In this document: positions 1 through 6,298 of the stretch, in pieces
How the letters are laid out: every line of letters starts with the position of its first letter
How positions within the stretch are numbered: the first letter of the stretch is position 1
Source of the DNA: Litoreibacter ponti
GTDB lineage: Bacteria > Pseudomonadota > Alphaproteobacteria > Rhodobacterales > Rhodobacteraceae
Length of the DNA: 11,756 bases
Direction of reading: 5' to 3'
Assembly (NCBI RefSeq): GCF_003054285.1
Contig: NZ_QBKS01000002.1
Location: forward strand, 1,007,501-1,019,256
Position numbers and translations under genes: made by a program
The notes under the pieces: model-generated
What the model was told of the DNA's origin: nothing
Seen by the model: only the letters and a program-made list of their open reading frames with translations
Database searches by the model: none

Positions 1-578
1 CATGCGCTGATGATCCGGCGCAGCTCTTCGACATCCTCGGCTCCTTGCAAGGACAGCAACAGGTTCAGCTCCGGATTGGTTTCCACCACGAAGGCTTCGC
101 TCAGATCATCGGCCACCTGATCGAAGCCTACATTCAGGCTCTCGAGCGTCTGCTGGTTGCGACACCACTCGCTGACGATGATCTTGGAGGGCAGCAAAAG
201 GTTCGAGCCTAACAGCAGTCCCAGGGTCTCCATATCTTTGCGACCCTCGGGGCTCATGATCCTCTGGTTGGCGCAATCGGTCGGGGCGACGTTCTTGACG
301 TCGAGCTTGCTCCAATCCGTCGGCCCATGCCGCATGAGGAAGACAAGATCGGTGCGCTGCTGCAGTTCGTCATTCATCTGGAATGGCTCGAAGATCAGGC
401 GGTCGTCGATCTCCGGCGCGTTCTCCCCCAGCTCGATTGTCATGGAGCCCATATGGGTCGAAACCTGCTCCATCTTGCCTTTGACTTTCATGTTCTCGAT
501 GTCGAGGGTCTGCCCAAAAGCCGCCGACGCACCAAAGGCCGCACATACTGCGAAAGCGCCGAAATTAAGTCTGTTCAT
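1..578 (-). CDS. Secreted histidine phosphatase family protein (partial, C-terminus outside window)
   Basis: The minus-strand reading frame starts at an ATG (576-578) behind a GGAGAC ribosome site (586-591) and stays open to the window edge, giving the first 192 codons. The N-terminus is a likely Sec signal peptide (residues 1 to about 21, hydrophobic and Ala/Gly rich, ending near AFG-QT), so the protein probably acts in the periplasm. Residues 80-88 read VFLMRHGPT: the Arg-His-Gly signature of the histidine phosphatase (phosphoglycerate-mutase-like) superfamily, with H84 the expected phospho-acceptor. Further on, SEWCRNQQT resembles the second conserved Arg block of the family. The later catalytic His would lie beyond the edge. 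It follows msrQ after only 38 bases with no clear terminator, so it is probably the last visible gene of the msrP operon. The substrate is unknown. The family is fairly sure; the function is not. Confidence 0.8.
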   Translation of the reverse strand, partial: MNRLNFGAFAVCAAFGASAAFGQTLDIENMKVKGKMEQVSTHMGSMTIELGENAPEIDDRLIFEPFQMNDELQQRTDLVFLMRHGPTDWSKLDVKNVAPTDCANQRIMSPEGRKDMETLGLLLGSNLLLPSKIIVSEWCRNQQTLESLNVGFDQVADDLSEAFVVETNPELNLLLSLQGAEDVEELRRIISA

Positions 579-616
579 AATAATCGTCTCCTATGGGCGC
601 ATATCGCGGGCCCGGT

Positions 617-1264
617 TTAACTGCGGGGCAGAAGTCTTCGCCATCTGAGGGAAAGAAGGATGATGACGATGGCGAGATAGATCAGTGGCTCCACCTCCCA
701 GACCTTTTGCACCATAACATAGTGGATCGCGCCAAGCAGAAATGCTGGATAGGCCAGCTTGTGCAGCTTCTGCCACGCCATTGGGCCCATCTTGCGTATC
801 GACGCATTGTTGGACGTCAGCGCCAGCGGGATCAGTAGGGCAAAGCCCAGCATACCGATCGTAATGTACGGCCGTTTCAGGATATCGGCCCACATCTCGG
901 ACCACCGCCACTGCATGTCGAGCCAAACCCAAATACTCAGGTGCAGAACCACATAGAAGAAGGTCAGAAGACCCAAGGGCCTGCGGAACTTGATCAGCTT
1001 CAGTCGAAACTTGTCCCGCAGGATCGAGATCGTCATGGTCGCGATGAAGAACTGCAATGACAGCTCGCCCAGCCAGTGCTCCAGCGTCTTTGCCGGATCT
1101 ATGCCCAATCGATTGCCGAACAGATCGTAGGTCCCGGTCAGGGCCAGCGCGATACCGACCACGATATAGAGACCGGGCAAAGCGCCGATCAGATAGACTA
1201 ACCAAGTTGGGATTGGGCGTAGGACGATATTAACGCGCTCCGGCAGGGTTAAGGGGTGGCTCAT
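617..1264 (-). CDS. msrQ: MsrQ, heme-binding membrane subunit of the MsrPQ methionine sulfoxide reductase
   Basis: This 215-residue polytopic protein of the ferric-reductase-like transmembrane family (formerly YedZ) has about six hydrophobic helices. In the family it carries electrons from the quinone pool or flavin reductase through b-type heme to periplasmic MsrP. Visible family marks are the basic FRRPLGL loop (residues 93-99) and histidines in membrane segments: H108 (VVLHLS), H168 (WQKLHKLAY) and H181 (GAIHY), placed as expected for heme ligands. Length matches the family (about 200-215). The ATG at 1262-1264 was chosen because it starts MSHPLTLPER just before the first helix; upstream extension in this frame reads through the neighbouring genes and looks non-native. 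The start overlaps the stop of the MerF-like gene (ATGA), and no strong ribosome site is visible, so translation is probably coupled. Its partner msrP is two genes upstream. Confidence 0.93.
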   Translation of the reverse strand: MSHPLTLPERVNIVLRPIPTWLVYLIGALPGLYIVVGIALALTGTYDLFGNRLGIDPAKTLEHWLGELSLQFFIATMTISILRDKFRLKLIKFRRPLGLLTFFYVVLHLSIWVWLDMQWRWSEMWADILKRPYITIGMLGFALLIPLALTSNNASIRKMGPMAWQKLHKLAYPAFLLGAIHYVMVQKVWEVEPLIYLAIVIILLSLRWRRLLPRS

Positions 1265-1470
1265 GCCCGGGCCTGAGCAACGCGGATGGCCGATGCGACA
1301 AGGATTCCGCCAAATACGATCAGCGCAGGCACCACGATCGGGTCTATCCAAATAGTATAAGCGCCTAACCCAAGGCTCGTGAGGGTGATGACCAGCAAGG
1401 GCGTGAAGCAGCAAATCGCTGCCACCACAGAGCCGATCAGCCCAATACGAAATCCGCGGTCTTTCAACAT
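1261..1470 (-). CDS. MerF-like small two-helix membrane protein embedded between msrP and msrQ
   Basis: This 69-residue protein has two hydrophobic helices (about residues 8-30 and 44-62). The first carries the vicinal cysteine pair C20-C21 in AICCFTPLLVI, which closely resembles the first helix of MerF mercury-transport proteins, where such a pair passes Hg(II) across the membrane. The second cysteine pair found near the MerF C-terminus is absent: the chain ends AIRVAQARA, and no mer genes are nearby. Its ATG (1468-1470) shares one base with the msrP TAA stop (TAATG) and its TGA overlaps the msrQ ATG, so it is locked into the msrPQ operon by coupling. It could be a metal or thiol-redox accessory, or a small partner of the MsrPQ complex; both are inference. 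A true mercury carrier is less likely given the context. The longer upstream start at 1602 would overlap msrP in another frame and was rejected. Confidence 0.75.
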   Translation of the reverse strand: MLKDRGFRIGLIGSVVAAICCFTPLLVITLTSLGLGAYTIWIDPIVVPALIVFGGILVASAIRVAQARA

Positions 1471-2381
1471 TAGAAGTTCTCGCGCAAATCCATTCCTTCG
1501 TAGAGCGATGCAACCTGCTCTTCGTATCCATTGAACATAGGCGTCGGGATGCGTTTGGCCAGTAAGCCGCCCCCTACTCGCCGTTCGGAGGCCTGAGACC
1601 AACGCGGATGATCCACCTCGGGGTTCACATTACTATAGAACCCGTATTCGCGCGGATTGATCATGTTCCAACTGGCTTCGGGCTGGGTATCGGTCACCGT
1701 AATCTTCACGACCGATTTGATGGATTTGAAGCCGTATTTCCACGGAACAACCAGTCTCAGAGGCGCACCGTTCTGGTTGGGAATGTCTTTTCCGTAGATG
1801 CCGGTGGCCATAATGGTCAGCGGATGCATCGCCTCGTCAAGGCGCAGACCCTCGCGGTAGGGCCACGGGATGAAGTTGCGCTTCTGGCCCCACATCTCTT
1901 CGGGGCGCAGCAATGTCTCGAACCCGACATATTTCGCACCGTCCTGCACGCCTGCCATGTTCAACAGATCGGCCAGCTCAAACCCGTTCCACGGGATCAC
2001 CATCGACCATGCCTCGACACAGCGGAAGCGGTAGATGCGCTCCTCAATGGTCATGGCGTCCATGATCGTTTTGAAGTCGTAAGCACCCGGCTTGTCGACC
2101 ATTCCGTCGATCTCGACCGACCACGGGCTTGTCGTCAGAGCGCCCGCATATTCGGCAGGGTCGGACTTGCCAGTGCCGAACTCATAGAAATTATTGTACT
2201 GGGTGATCTCTTCCCAGCTGTTGAGATCTTCCTCGGTTGAGTATTGAGATGCGAAGCCTTGCCCGGCGATCCCTCCTGCGGCCAGTGCGGTCGCGCCGGC
2301 CATGAACGCGCGGCGGTTCATGAACACATGTTCGGGCGTGACATCGCCCCAGGTCAGGTCGGAGAGGAATCGTTTTGCCAT
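1470..2381 (-). CDS. msrP: MsrP, periplasmic molybdopterin protein-methionine sulfoxide reductase (catalytic subunit)
   Basis: MsrP (formerly YedY) reduces methionine sulfoxide in oxidised periplasmic proteins using a Mo-molybdopterin cofactor and electrons from MsrQ. The 303-residue product has the expected length. It opens with the family's DVTPEHVF segment, followed by a twin-arginine signal (NRRAFMAG, residues 22-29) for folded export. The sulfite-oxidase-like fold is recognised from YRFRCVEAWSMVIPW, in which C121 is the expected Mo ligand, and from the cofactor-loop region VPWKYGFKSIKS (212-223). The ATG at 2379-2381 has AAGGAG 11 bases upstream, a slightly long spacing. It is first in a coupled operon with the MerF-like gene and msrQ, and is divergent from an exported MsrB-family gene. 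Nothing in the visible sequence suggests loss of function. Confidence 0.95.
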   Translation of the reverse strand: MAKRFLSDLTWGDVTPEHVFMNRRAFMAGATALAAGGIAGQGFASQYSTEEDLNSWEEITQYNNFYEFGTGKSDPAEYAGALTTSPWSVEIDGMVDKPGAYDFKTIMDAMTIEERIYRFRCVEAWSMVIPWNGFELADLLNMAGVQDGAKYVGFETLLRPEEMWGQKRNFIPWPYREGLRLDEAMHPLTIMATGIYGKDIPNQNGAPLRLVVPWKYGFKSIKSVVKITVTDTQPEASWNMINPREYGFYSNVNPEVDHPRWSQASERRVGGGLLAKRIPTPMFNGYEEQVASLYEGMDLRENF

Positions 2382-2711
2382 CAGAATACAGGCTCCTTGC
2401 GTTTGCGTGCTTAACCTATGGACTAGCCACGCGGTTCCGCAAAACCAAATGAGGGCTGCTCACGAAACTGTTGGATCGGCGACATGACGCCGCCTTTCAC
2501 ATCACAATAGCGCAAACCGTCAGCGGGCCAAGCGCAGCCTGTCCAGCAATTCTGCCAAGAACACCGGCAGATCGGCAGCGCCGCGCGGCACACGCCGGGT
2601 CACATTGTGGGGATGGCATGACTTTTTGGACCTTTTGCAGGCTTAGCCGCGCTACGGTGGGATATCGGCACAGCGCATTCGTTTGAGCCTGACATGAGAG
2701 GAGGACACTTC
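2382..2711. other. Divergent intergenic region between msrP and the msrB-like gene
   Basis: These 330 bases separate the two divergent reductase starts and must carry both promoters. No convincing gene was found: the only open frame of note (plus strand, about 2471-2686) starts at TTG without a ribosome site and its product looks like random translation. Weak promoter-like matches exist, for example TTGCGG with an imperfect CATAGG facing msrP and TTGCAG with TGGGAT facing the msrB-like gene, but both are too poor to call. No clear operator palindrome was seen. Confidence 0.5.
2699..2704 (+). promoter_or_regulatory. Strong ribosome binding site that fixes the msrB-like start
   Basis: A perfect AGGAGG lies 7 bases before the ATG at 2712. 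An earlier in-frame ATG at 2694 lies upstream of this site and would read through it, so 2712 is the better start. It also places the twin-arginine motif close to the N-terminus. Confidence 0.85.
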
Positions 2712-3239
2712 ATGCCTAAAGACACTTCGCCCATCCTATCCCGGCGCGGCTTCTTTGCGACATCCGGCGCTGCGGCCCTGACCCTTGCGGCCCCGGCGCG
2801 CGCGGAGAGCCATGGCGACACATTCCAGTTCGAGATCGTGCGTACCGAAAAGGAATGGCGCGAGCAGCTCAGCGGGATCGAATACGGCATCTTGCGCGAA
2901 GGCCGCACCGAGCCGCCCAAATCCAGCCCGCTCTGGGAAGAGACCCGTCCGGGGGCCTATCATTGCAAAGGGTGCGACCTGCACAGCTATGATGGCATCT
3001 GGAAAATTGTCCTCGATAAGGGCTGGGTCTTCTTTGAGCACGCGGTGCCCAACGCGGTGCTGTTTGGCATAGACGGCCCGGTGCCCGAATATGGCGGCAT
3101 GGCAGGTGGGCCCGGGACAGTGCCCGAAGTGCACTGCCGCCGGTGCGGCAGCCACTTGGGCCATCATGTCTTTCTGTCGCGCAAGATCCTGCATTGCATC
3201 AATGGCTACGCGTTGGATTTCAAACCGGCCGAAGCCTGA
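2712..3239 (+). CDS. msrB: Tat-exported MsrB-family (methionine-R-sulfoxide reductase-like) protein
   Basis: The 175-residue product begins with a twin-arginine signal (LSRRGFFATSG, residues 9-19, then an Ala-rich stretch ending near ARAES). The mature part matches the MsrB/SelR fold: zinc-type pairs C85-x2-C88 and C142-x2-C145, the GSHLGHHVF block (146-154), and HCINGYALDF with C162 in the place of the catalytic Cys. MsrB enzymes reduce the R form of methionine sulfoxide, usually in the cytosol; here the signal implies the periplasm. It is diverged: the usual GWPSF segment reads GWVFF (104-108), and no extra resolving Cys is visible apart from the zinc pairs. It faces away from msrP, so the two reductases may share regulation. 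Family assignment is strong; activity and electron donor are inferred. Confidence 0.87.
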   Translation: MPKDTSPILSRRGFFATSGAAALTLAAPARAESHGDTFQFEIVRTEKEWREQLSGIEYGILREGRTEPPKSSPLWEETRPGAYHCKGCDLHSYDGIWKIVLDKGWVFFEHAVPNAVLFGIDGPVPEYGGMAGGPGTVPEVHCRRCGSHLGHHVFLSRKILHCINGYALDFKPAEA

Positions 3240-3257
3240 TCAGTCGTTTAAGAATTG

Positions 3258-3284
3258 CCCGGTCACGCCTTTGGTTTGACCGGG
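3258..3284. terminator. Hairpin between convergent msrB-like and glutamate-synthase-domain genes
   Basis: CCCGGTCA (3258-3265) pairs perfectly with TGACCGGG (3277-3284) around an 11-base loop. The stem includes the TGA stop of the minus-strand gene. There is no full T-tract, though the minus strand continues into a moderately A/T-rich stretch. It probably ends transcription in one or both directions. Confidence 0.5.
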
Positions 3285-4750
3285 TAGAGAACATCCATCG
3301 GCACCGACTTGCCCGTGTCCTGGACAATGCGCACGTGCTCGCGGCGGAGCTGTCGCGGCTCGGACACGCCGACGGAATGGGCGATCAGCTCGACCTCCTT
3401 GACGATACCCTTCGCGTAAAGCGCGACCCGCTTGAATTTGTCCTCCACCACGAGGCCTTTCTGAAACCTCTTGTCATGGGTGGTGATGCCGGTCGGGCAC
3501 GTGTTCTTGTTGCACTTCATGGCCTGAATGCAGCCCAGCGAGAACATGAAGCCCCGCGCGGAGGTGACGAAATCCGCGCCCGCCGCAAGCGCCCAAGCCA
3601 CATCTCCCGGCACCATCAGCTTGCCGGAGGCGACCAGCCGAATGCGCGACTTCAGCCCGTATTCGCGCAAGAGGTTGGCGAGCTCTGGCAAGGCTTCCTT
3701 GATCGTCACACCGACCAGATCCATGAGCGGCAGGGGCGACGCCCCGGTGCCCCCCTCACCCCCGTCCAAAGTGATGAAGTCCGGCGCCTCATCGCGCCGC
3801 AGGATCAGGTCGAACAGCTCGCGAAACGGTGCCTCTGAGCCATACACCGTTTTGATCCCCACGGGTTTTCCGGTGATATCGCGCACATGGGCAATGAAAT
3901 CCAACAGCTCGTCGAAGTCCGAAATTTCGATATGGCGGTTTGGCGAGATACTGTCCGTGTGCTCTTCGATCCCGCGAATTTCCGCGATCTCTGCGGTGAT
4001 CTTGGCCGCGGGCAGGATGCCGCCCTTTCCGGGCTTGGCCCCTTGGGCGAGCTTCACCTCGAACATCTTGACCTGCGGGTGGCTTGCCACCTCTTGCAGC
4101 TTGTCATCGTTGAGCGAGCCGTCCTTGTTGCGCACGCCGTACTTCGCCGTGCCGATCTGGAACACGATGTCGGCCCCGCCCTCCAGATGAAACGGGCTCA
4201 GCCCGCCTTCGCCCGTGTTCATCCAGATGCCAGCCTCTTTGGCGCCTTTCGACAAGGCCAGCACTGCCGGTTTGGATATGGCGCCGTAGGACATGCCCGA
4301 CAGGTTGAAGAAGGACTTCGCCTCGTAGGGCTCACGCGCGTCCGGACCGATAACCAGCGGCTCGGAGGACGAAAACTGATTGTCGAGCGGCGGGAACGCC
4401 GCATTCACGAACAAAGGCGTGCCCACAACCGACGTGTTGCGGGTCGAGCCGAACGCGACGGTGTTGTCCTGCCCGCTGGATGCGCGGCTGACCCAGTTGC
4501 GCTGCGCCCGATTGAAAGGCAGCTCTTCGCGGTCCATCGCGAAGAAGTACTGGCGGAAGAACTCGCCCAACTCGCTAAACAGGTGCCGAAACCGCCCGAT
4601 GACGGGGTAGTTGCGCCGAATGGCGTCCTCGGTCTGGGTGCGGTCAATCACGAAAAGAACCACTGCGATGGCCGCCGCCGTGCCGAGAACCACGAGGAAG
4701 GCCAGCGCCATGATTTCGATCGCCCAGCCCGCCCAATCGAACATCCACAT
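3263..4750 (-). CDS. Membrane-anchored FMN-binding glutamate-synthase-domain protein (GltB-like)
   Basis: The 495-residue protein consists of an N-terminal hydrophobic segment (about residues 8-36, one long or two short helices) and a stand-alone glutamate synthase central/FMN domain. Family marks are SGMSYGAISKPA (151-162), NTGEGGLSPF (178-187), DGGEGGTGASP (329-339), and the three cysteines C407-x5-C413-x4-C418 followed by PTGI, as in the [3Fe-4S] site of GltB. It lacks the amidotransferase and C-terminal GXGXG domains of full-length GltB, so it cannot by itself hydrolyse glutamine. It belongs to the FMN-binding glutamate synthase family whose physiological substrate is unsettled. The ATG at 4748-4750 has AGGAG 8 bases upstream. 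A second ATG two codons later is possible. It appears to be transcribed alone, convergent with the msrB-like gene. Confidence 0.88.
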   Translation of the reverse strand: MWMFDWAGWAIEIMALAFLVVLGTAAAIAVVLFVIDRTQTEDAIRRNYPVIGRFRHLFSELGEFFRQYFFAMDREELPFNRAQRNWVSRASSGQDNTVAFGSTRNTSVVGTPLFVNAAFPPLDNQFSSSEPLVIGPDAREPYEAKSFFNLSGMSYGAISKPAVLALSKGAKEAGIWMNTGEGGLSPFHLEGGADIVFQIGTAKYGVRNKDGSLNDDKLQEVASHPQVKMFEVKLAQGAKPGKGGILPAAKITAEIAEIRGIEEHTDSISPNRHIEISDFDELLDFIAHVRDITGKPVGIKTVYGSEAPFRELFDLILRRDEAPDFITLDGGEGGTGASPLPLMDLVGVTIKEALPELANLLREYGLKSRIRLVASGKLMVPGDVAWALAAGADFVTSARGFMFSLGCIQAMKCNKNTCPTGITTHDKRFQKGLVVEDKFKRVALYAKGIVKEVELIAHSVGVSEPRQLRREHVRIVQDTGKSVPMDVLYPVKPKA

Positions 4751-5014
4751 CTTTCATGCTCCTGAAATGACTTTCGCCACTCTGTCAGAGCGTCCGAAAG
4801 GTGCAACCCCGACGGGCATTTTCAGCCGGATCGATAACGTGTTCTGACATAAGATTTATTGGAAACGCAAAGCGGCGCTGGCTTAGTCCAACCGCGCCTT
4901 CCGTCAATCTGAATATCTGCACACTCGGCAGCATCCTGCCGCAGGGTTTGAGCGTATCCTTTGCGATGCCCAATCACGGGCGTCTTCAAAAACGAACATC
5001 TGGAGACTTACAAC
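4751..5014. other. Divergent intergenic region upstream of the glutamate-synthase-domain and fasciclin genes
   Basis: These 264 bases hold both starts' regulatory DNA. The only clear elements are the ribosome sites (CTCCT on the plus strand at 4759-4763 for the minus gene; TGGAGA at 5001-5006 for the fasciclin gene). A weak TTGAGC-N17-CAATCA match faces the fasciclin gene but is not convincing. No small gene with a ribosome site was found. Confidence 0.45.
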
Positions 5015-5500
5015 ATGATCCGCAGAACCTTTCTCGCGCTGACCGCTGCCGCAAGCCTCGCCGCGCCCGCTTTTGCTGATGGCCATTCCAAGGACATCGT
5101 AGACACCGCCGCCGCCGCAGGCAGCTTCGAGACCCTGTTGGCCGCTGCAACGGCCGCAGGCCTTGTCGACACCCTGAAAAGTGAAGGCCCCTTCACGGTC
5201 TTCGCCCCCACCGACGAAGCCTTCGCCGCTCTGCCAGACGGCACCGTCGAAAGCCTGCTGCTGCCCGAGAACAAAGACCAGCTGACAGCGATCCTGACCT
5301 ACCACGTGGTGGCAGGCAAAGTGATGTCGACCGATTTGACGGACGACATGACCGCTGCAACCGTGCAAGGCGGTGAGATCACCATCGATCTCGACAACGG
5401 CGTCATGGTCAATGACGCAACGGTCGTGTCCGCCGATGTAGAGGCATCAAACGGCGTGATCCACGTCATCGACAAAGTGATCATGCCCACCGGCGGCTAA
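5015..5500 (+). CDS. Secreted fasciclin (FAS1) domain protein
   Basis: The 161-residue product has an N-terminal signal peptide (MIRRTFLALT, Ala-rich core, cleavage near AFA-DG at residues 19-23), followed by one complete FAS1 domain. Its hallmarks are the H1 block FTVFAPTDEAFAALP (60-74), the YHVVAGK segment (96-102), and the H2 block NGVIHVIDKVIMP (146-158). FAS1 domains act outside the cytoplasm, typically in adhesion or surface-protein interactions, but bacterial single-domain versions are poorly understood. The ATG at 5015 follows TGGAGA by 8 bases; an upstream in-frame ATG at 4961 was rejected because it would bury the signal peptide. It is a single-gene unit, convergent with the HAD gene, with hairpins immediately after its stop. 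Confidence 0.92.
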   Translation: MIRRTFLALTAAASLAAPAFADGHSKDIVDTAAAAGSFETLLAAATAAGLVDTLKSEGPFTVFAPTDEAFAALPDGTVESLLLPENKDQLTAILTYHVVAGKVMSTDLTDDMTAATVQGGEITIDLDNGVMVNDATVVSADVEASNGVIHVIDKVIMPTGG

Positions 5501-5513
5501 GTCACAAAACAAC

Positions 5514-5557
5514 AGCCCACTTCGGGGCTACGAGGAAGGCCGTGCGAGCGGCCTTCC
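5514..5557. terminator. Two tandem hairpins between convergent fasciclin and HAD genes
   Basis: The first hairpin pairs AGCCC (5514-5518) with GGGCT (5525-5529). The second pairs GGAAGGCCG (5534-5542) with CGGCCTTCC (5549-5557), a perfect 9-bp stem. For minus-strand transcripts the first hairpin is followed by a T-rich run (complement of 5501-5513), a reasonable intrinsic terminator for the HAD gene. For the plus strand there is no T-tract. Confidence 0.6.
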
Positions 5558-5561
5558 AACC

Positions 5562-6209
5562 CTAGACGGACAACAGCTCCGGCAATTCCAACATATCTTC
5601 GAAGACATGATCGCATATCGGCAACAGGCGCGCGCGCGGCATCTCCGCTGCGAAGCCGAACACGGTCATGCCTGCGGCCTTCCCGGCTGCAGCGCCCGTT
5701 GGGCTGTCCTCGACCACCGCGCACCGATCCGGTGCAACTCCCGCATCCGCAGCAGCCTTTAAGTAAACGTCCGGCGCGGGTTTTGGGAGCGCCACGTCTT
5801 CTCGCGAATAAACGCGCCCCTGAAGCCGCTCAAACAGTCCGGTGCGCCGCAAAGTGATATCCATCTTGGCATGCGGCCCGTTCGAGCCCACCGCATAGGG
5901 AAGCCCGGCCGCATCTAAGGCATCCAGCACCGCAGGCGCGCCGGGGATGACCTCAACTTCCGCCGCAAGACGCTCAAACATCTGTGCATAGAACTGATCG
6001 ACCCAGCCTATTGGCAGGTTCGCTCCCATCGCGTTCGCCTTGTCCATCACGCCCCGCATGGTCCCGCCGACGAACTGGTCCAGAACATCGTCGAGCGACA
6101 GCACAAGCCCGTGCCGCGCAAGGTCCTCTTGCATCAGGCGGTTGGTGATCGGCTCACTGTCCACCAGCACGCCATCACAATCGAAGATAACCAGATCAAA
6201 CTTGTGCAT
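5562..6209 (-). CDS. HAD-superfamily phosphatase (beta-phosphoglucomutase/phosphoglycolate phosphatase-like)
   Basis: A 215-residue haloacid-dehalogenase hydrolase with all four motifs: FDCDGVLVDSE (nucleophile D10 and acid/base D12), S109 in VGSNGP, K143 in LPKPAPD, and the E167-D168 pair in VVEDSPTG. The helical cap lies between residues 15 and about 85, as in subfamily IA enzymes of the GS1-27, phosphoglycolate phosphatase and beta-phosphoglucomutase type. It probably removes phosphate from, or moves phosphate on, a small sugar phosphate in the cytosol; the substrate cannot be told. The ATG at 6207-6209 begins right at the fold (MHKFDLVIFD), but it lies only 4 bases from the hairpin that ends clpB and has no ribosome site. 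An upstream in-frame ATG at 6246-6248 would add 13 residues encoded by the hairpin itself. The start is therefore uncertain, while the family is sure. Confidence 0.9.
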   Translation of the reverse strand: MHKFDLVIFDCDGVLVDSEPITNRLMQEDLARHGLVLSLDDVLDQFVGGTMRGVMDKANAMGANLPIGWVDQFYAQMFERLAAEVEVIPGAPAVLDALDAAGLPYAVGSNGPHAKMDITLRRTGLFERLQGRVYSREDVALPKPAPDVYLKAAADAGVAPDRCAVVEDSPTGAAAGKAAGMTVFGFAAEMPRARLLPICDHVFEDMLELPELLSV

Positions 6210-6213
6210 ATCA

Positions 6214-6245
6214 AAAGGGCCGGAACGTTGATGTTCCGGCCCTTT
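6214..6245 (-). terminator. Strong intrinsic terminator after clpB
   Basis: A perfect 13-bp stem (6214-6226 with 6233-6245, G+C-rich core, 6-base loop) is followed on the minus strand by TTTT (complement of 6213-6216, partly in the stem). It sits between the clpB stop (6299) and the HAD start (6209), and its T-tract almost touches the HAD start codon. Confidence 0.8.
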
Positions 6246-6298
6246 CATCGCATCACGCCCTGGCGCGCAATGCACTTTCTACGTCAGCGTGTGACAGG

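Noticed and set aside
1264..1531. N-terminal extension of MsrQ by 89 residues
   Set aside because: The extension would overlap the MerF-like gene and the end of msrP in other frames, and its sequence is not MsrQ-like. The ATG at 1262-1264 fits the family length.
1608..2240. Plus-strand open frame (210 codons) opposite msrP
   Set aside because: Antisense to msrP, with no recognisable product.
2471..2686. 71-codon plus-strand frame in the msrP/msrB-like gap
   Set aside because: It starts at TTG without a ribosome site, has random-looking composition, and ends just before the real gene's ribosome site. It is more likely regulatory DNA.
3887..4765. Plus-strand open frame (292 codons) opposite the glutamate-synthase-domain gene
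   Set aside because: Antisense to a gene with clear FMN and iron-sulfur motifs; its Arg/His-rich product looks like a shadow.
4843..4965. Housekeeping promoter candidates in the gap before the fasciclin gene
   Set aside because: The -35/-10 matches are poor (for example TTGAGC with CAATCA) and no better than chance in a 264-base gap.
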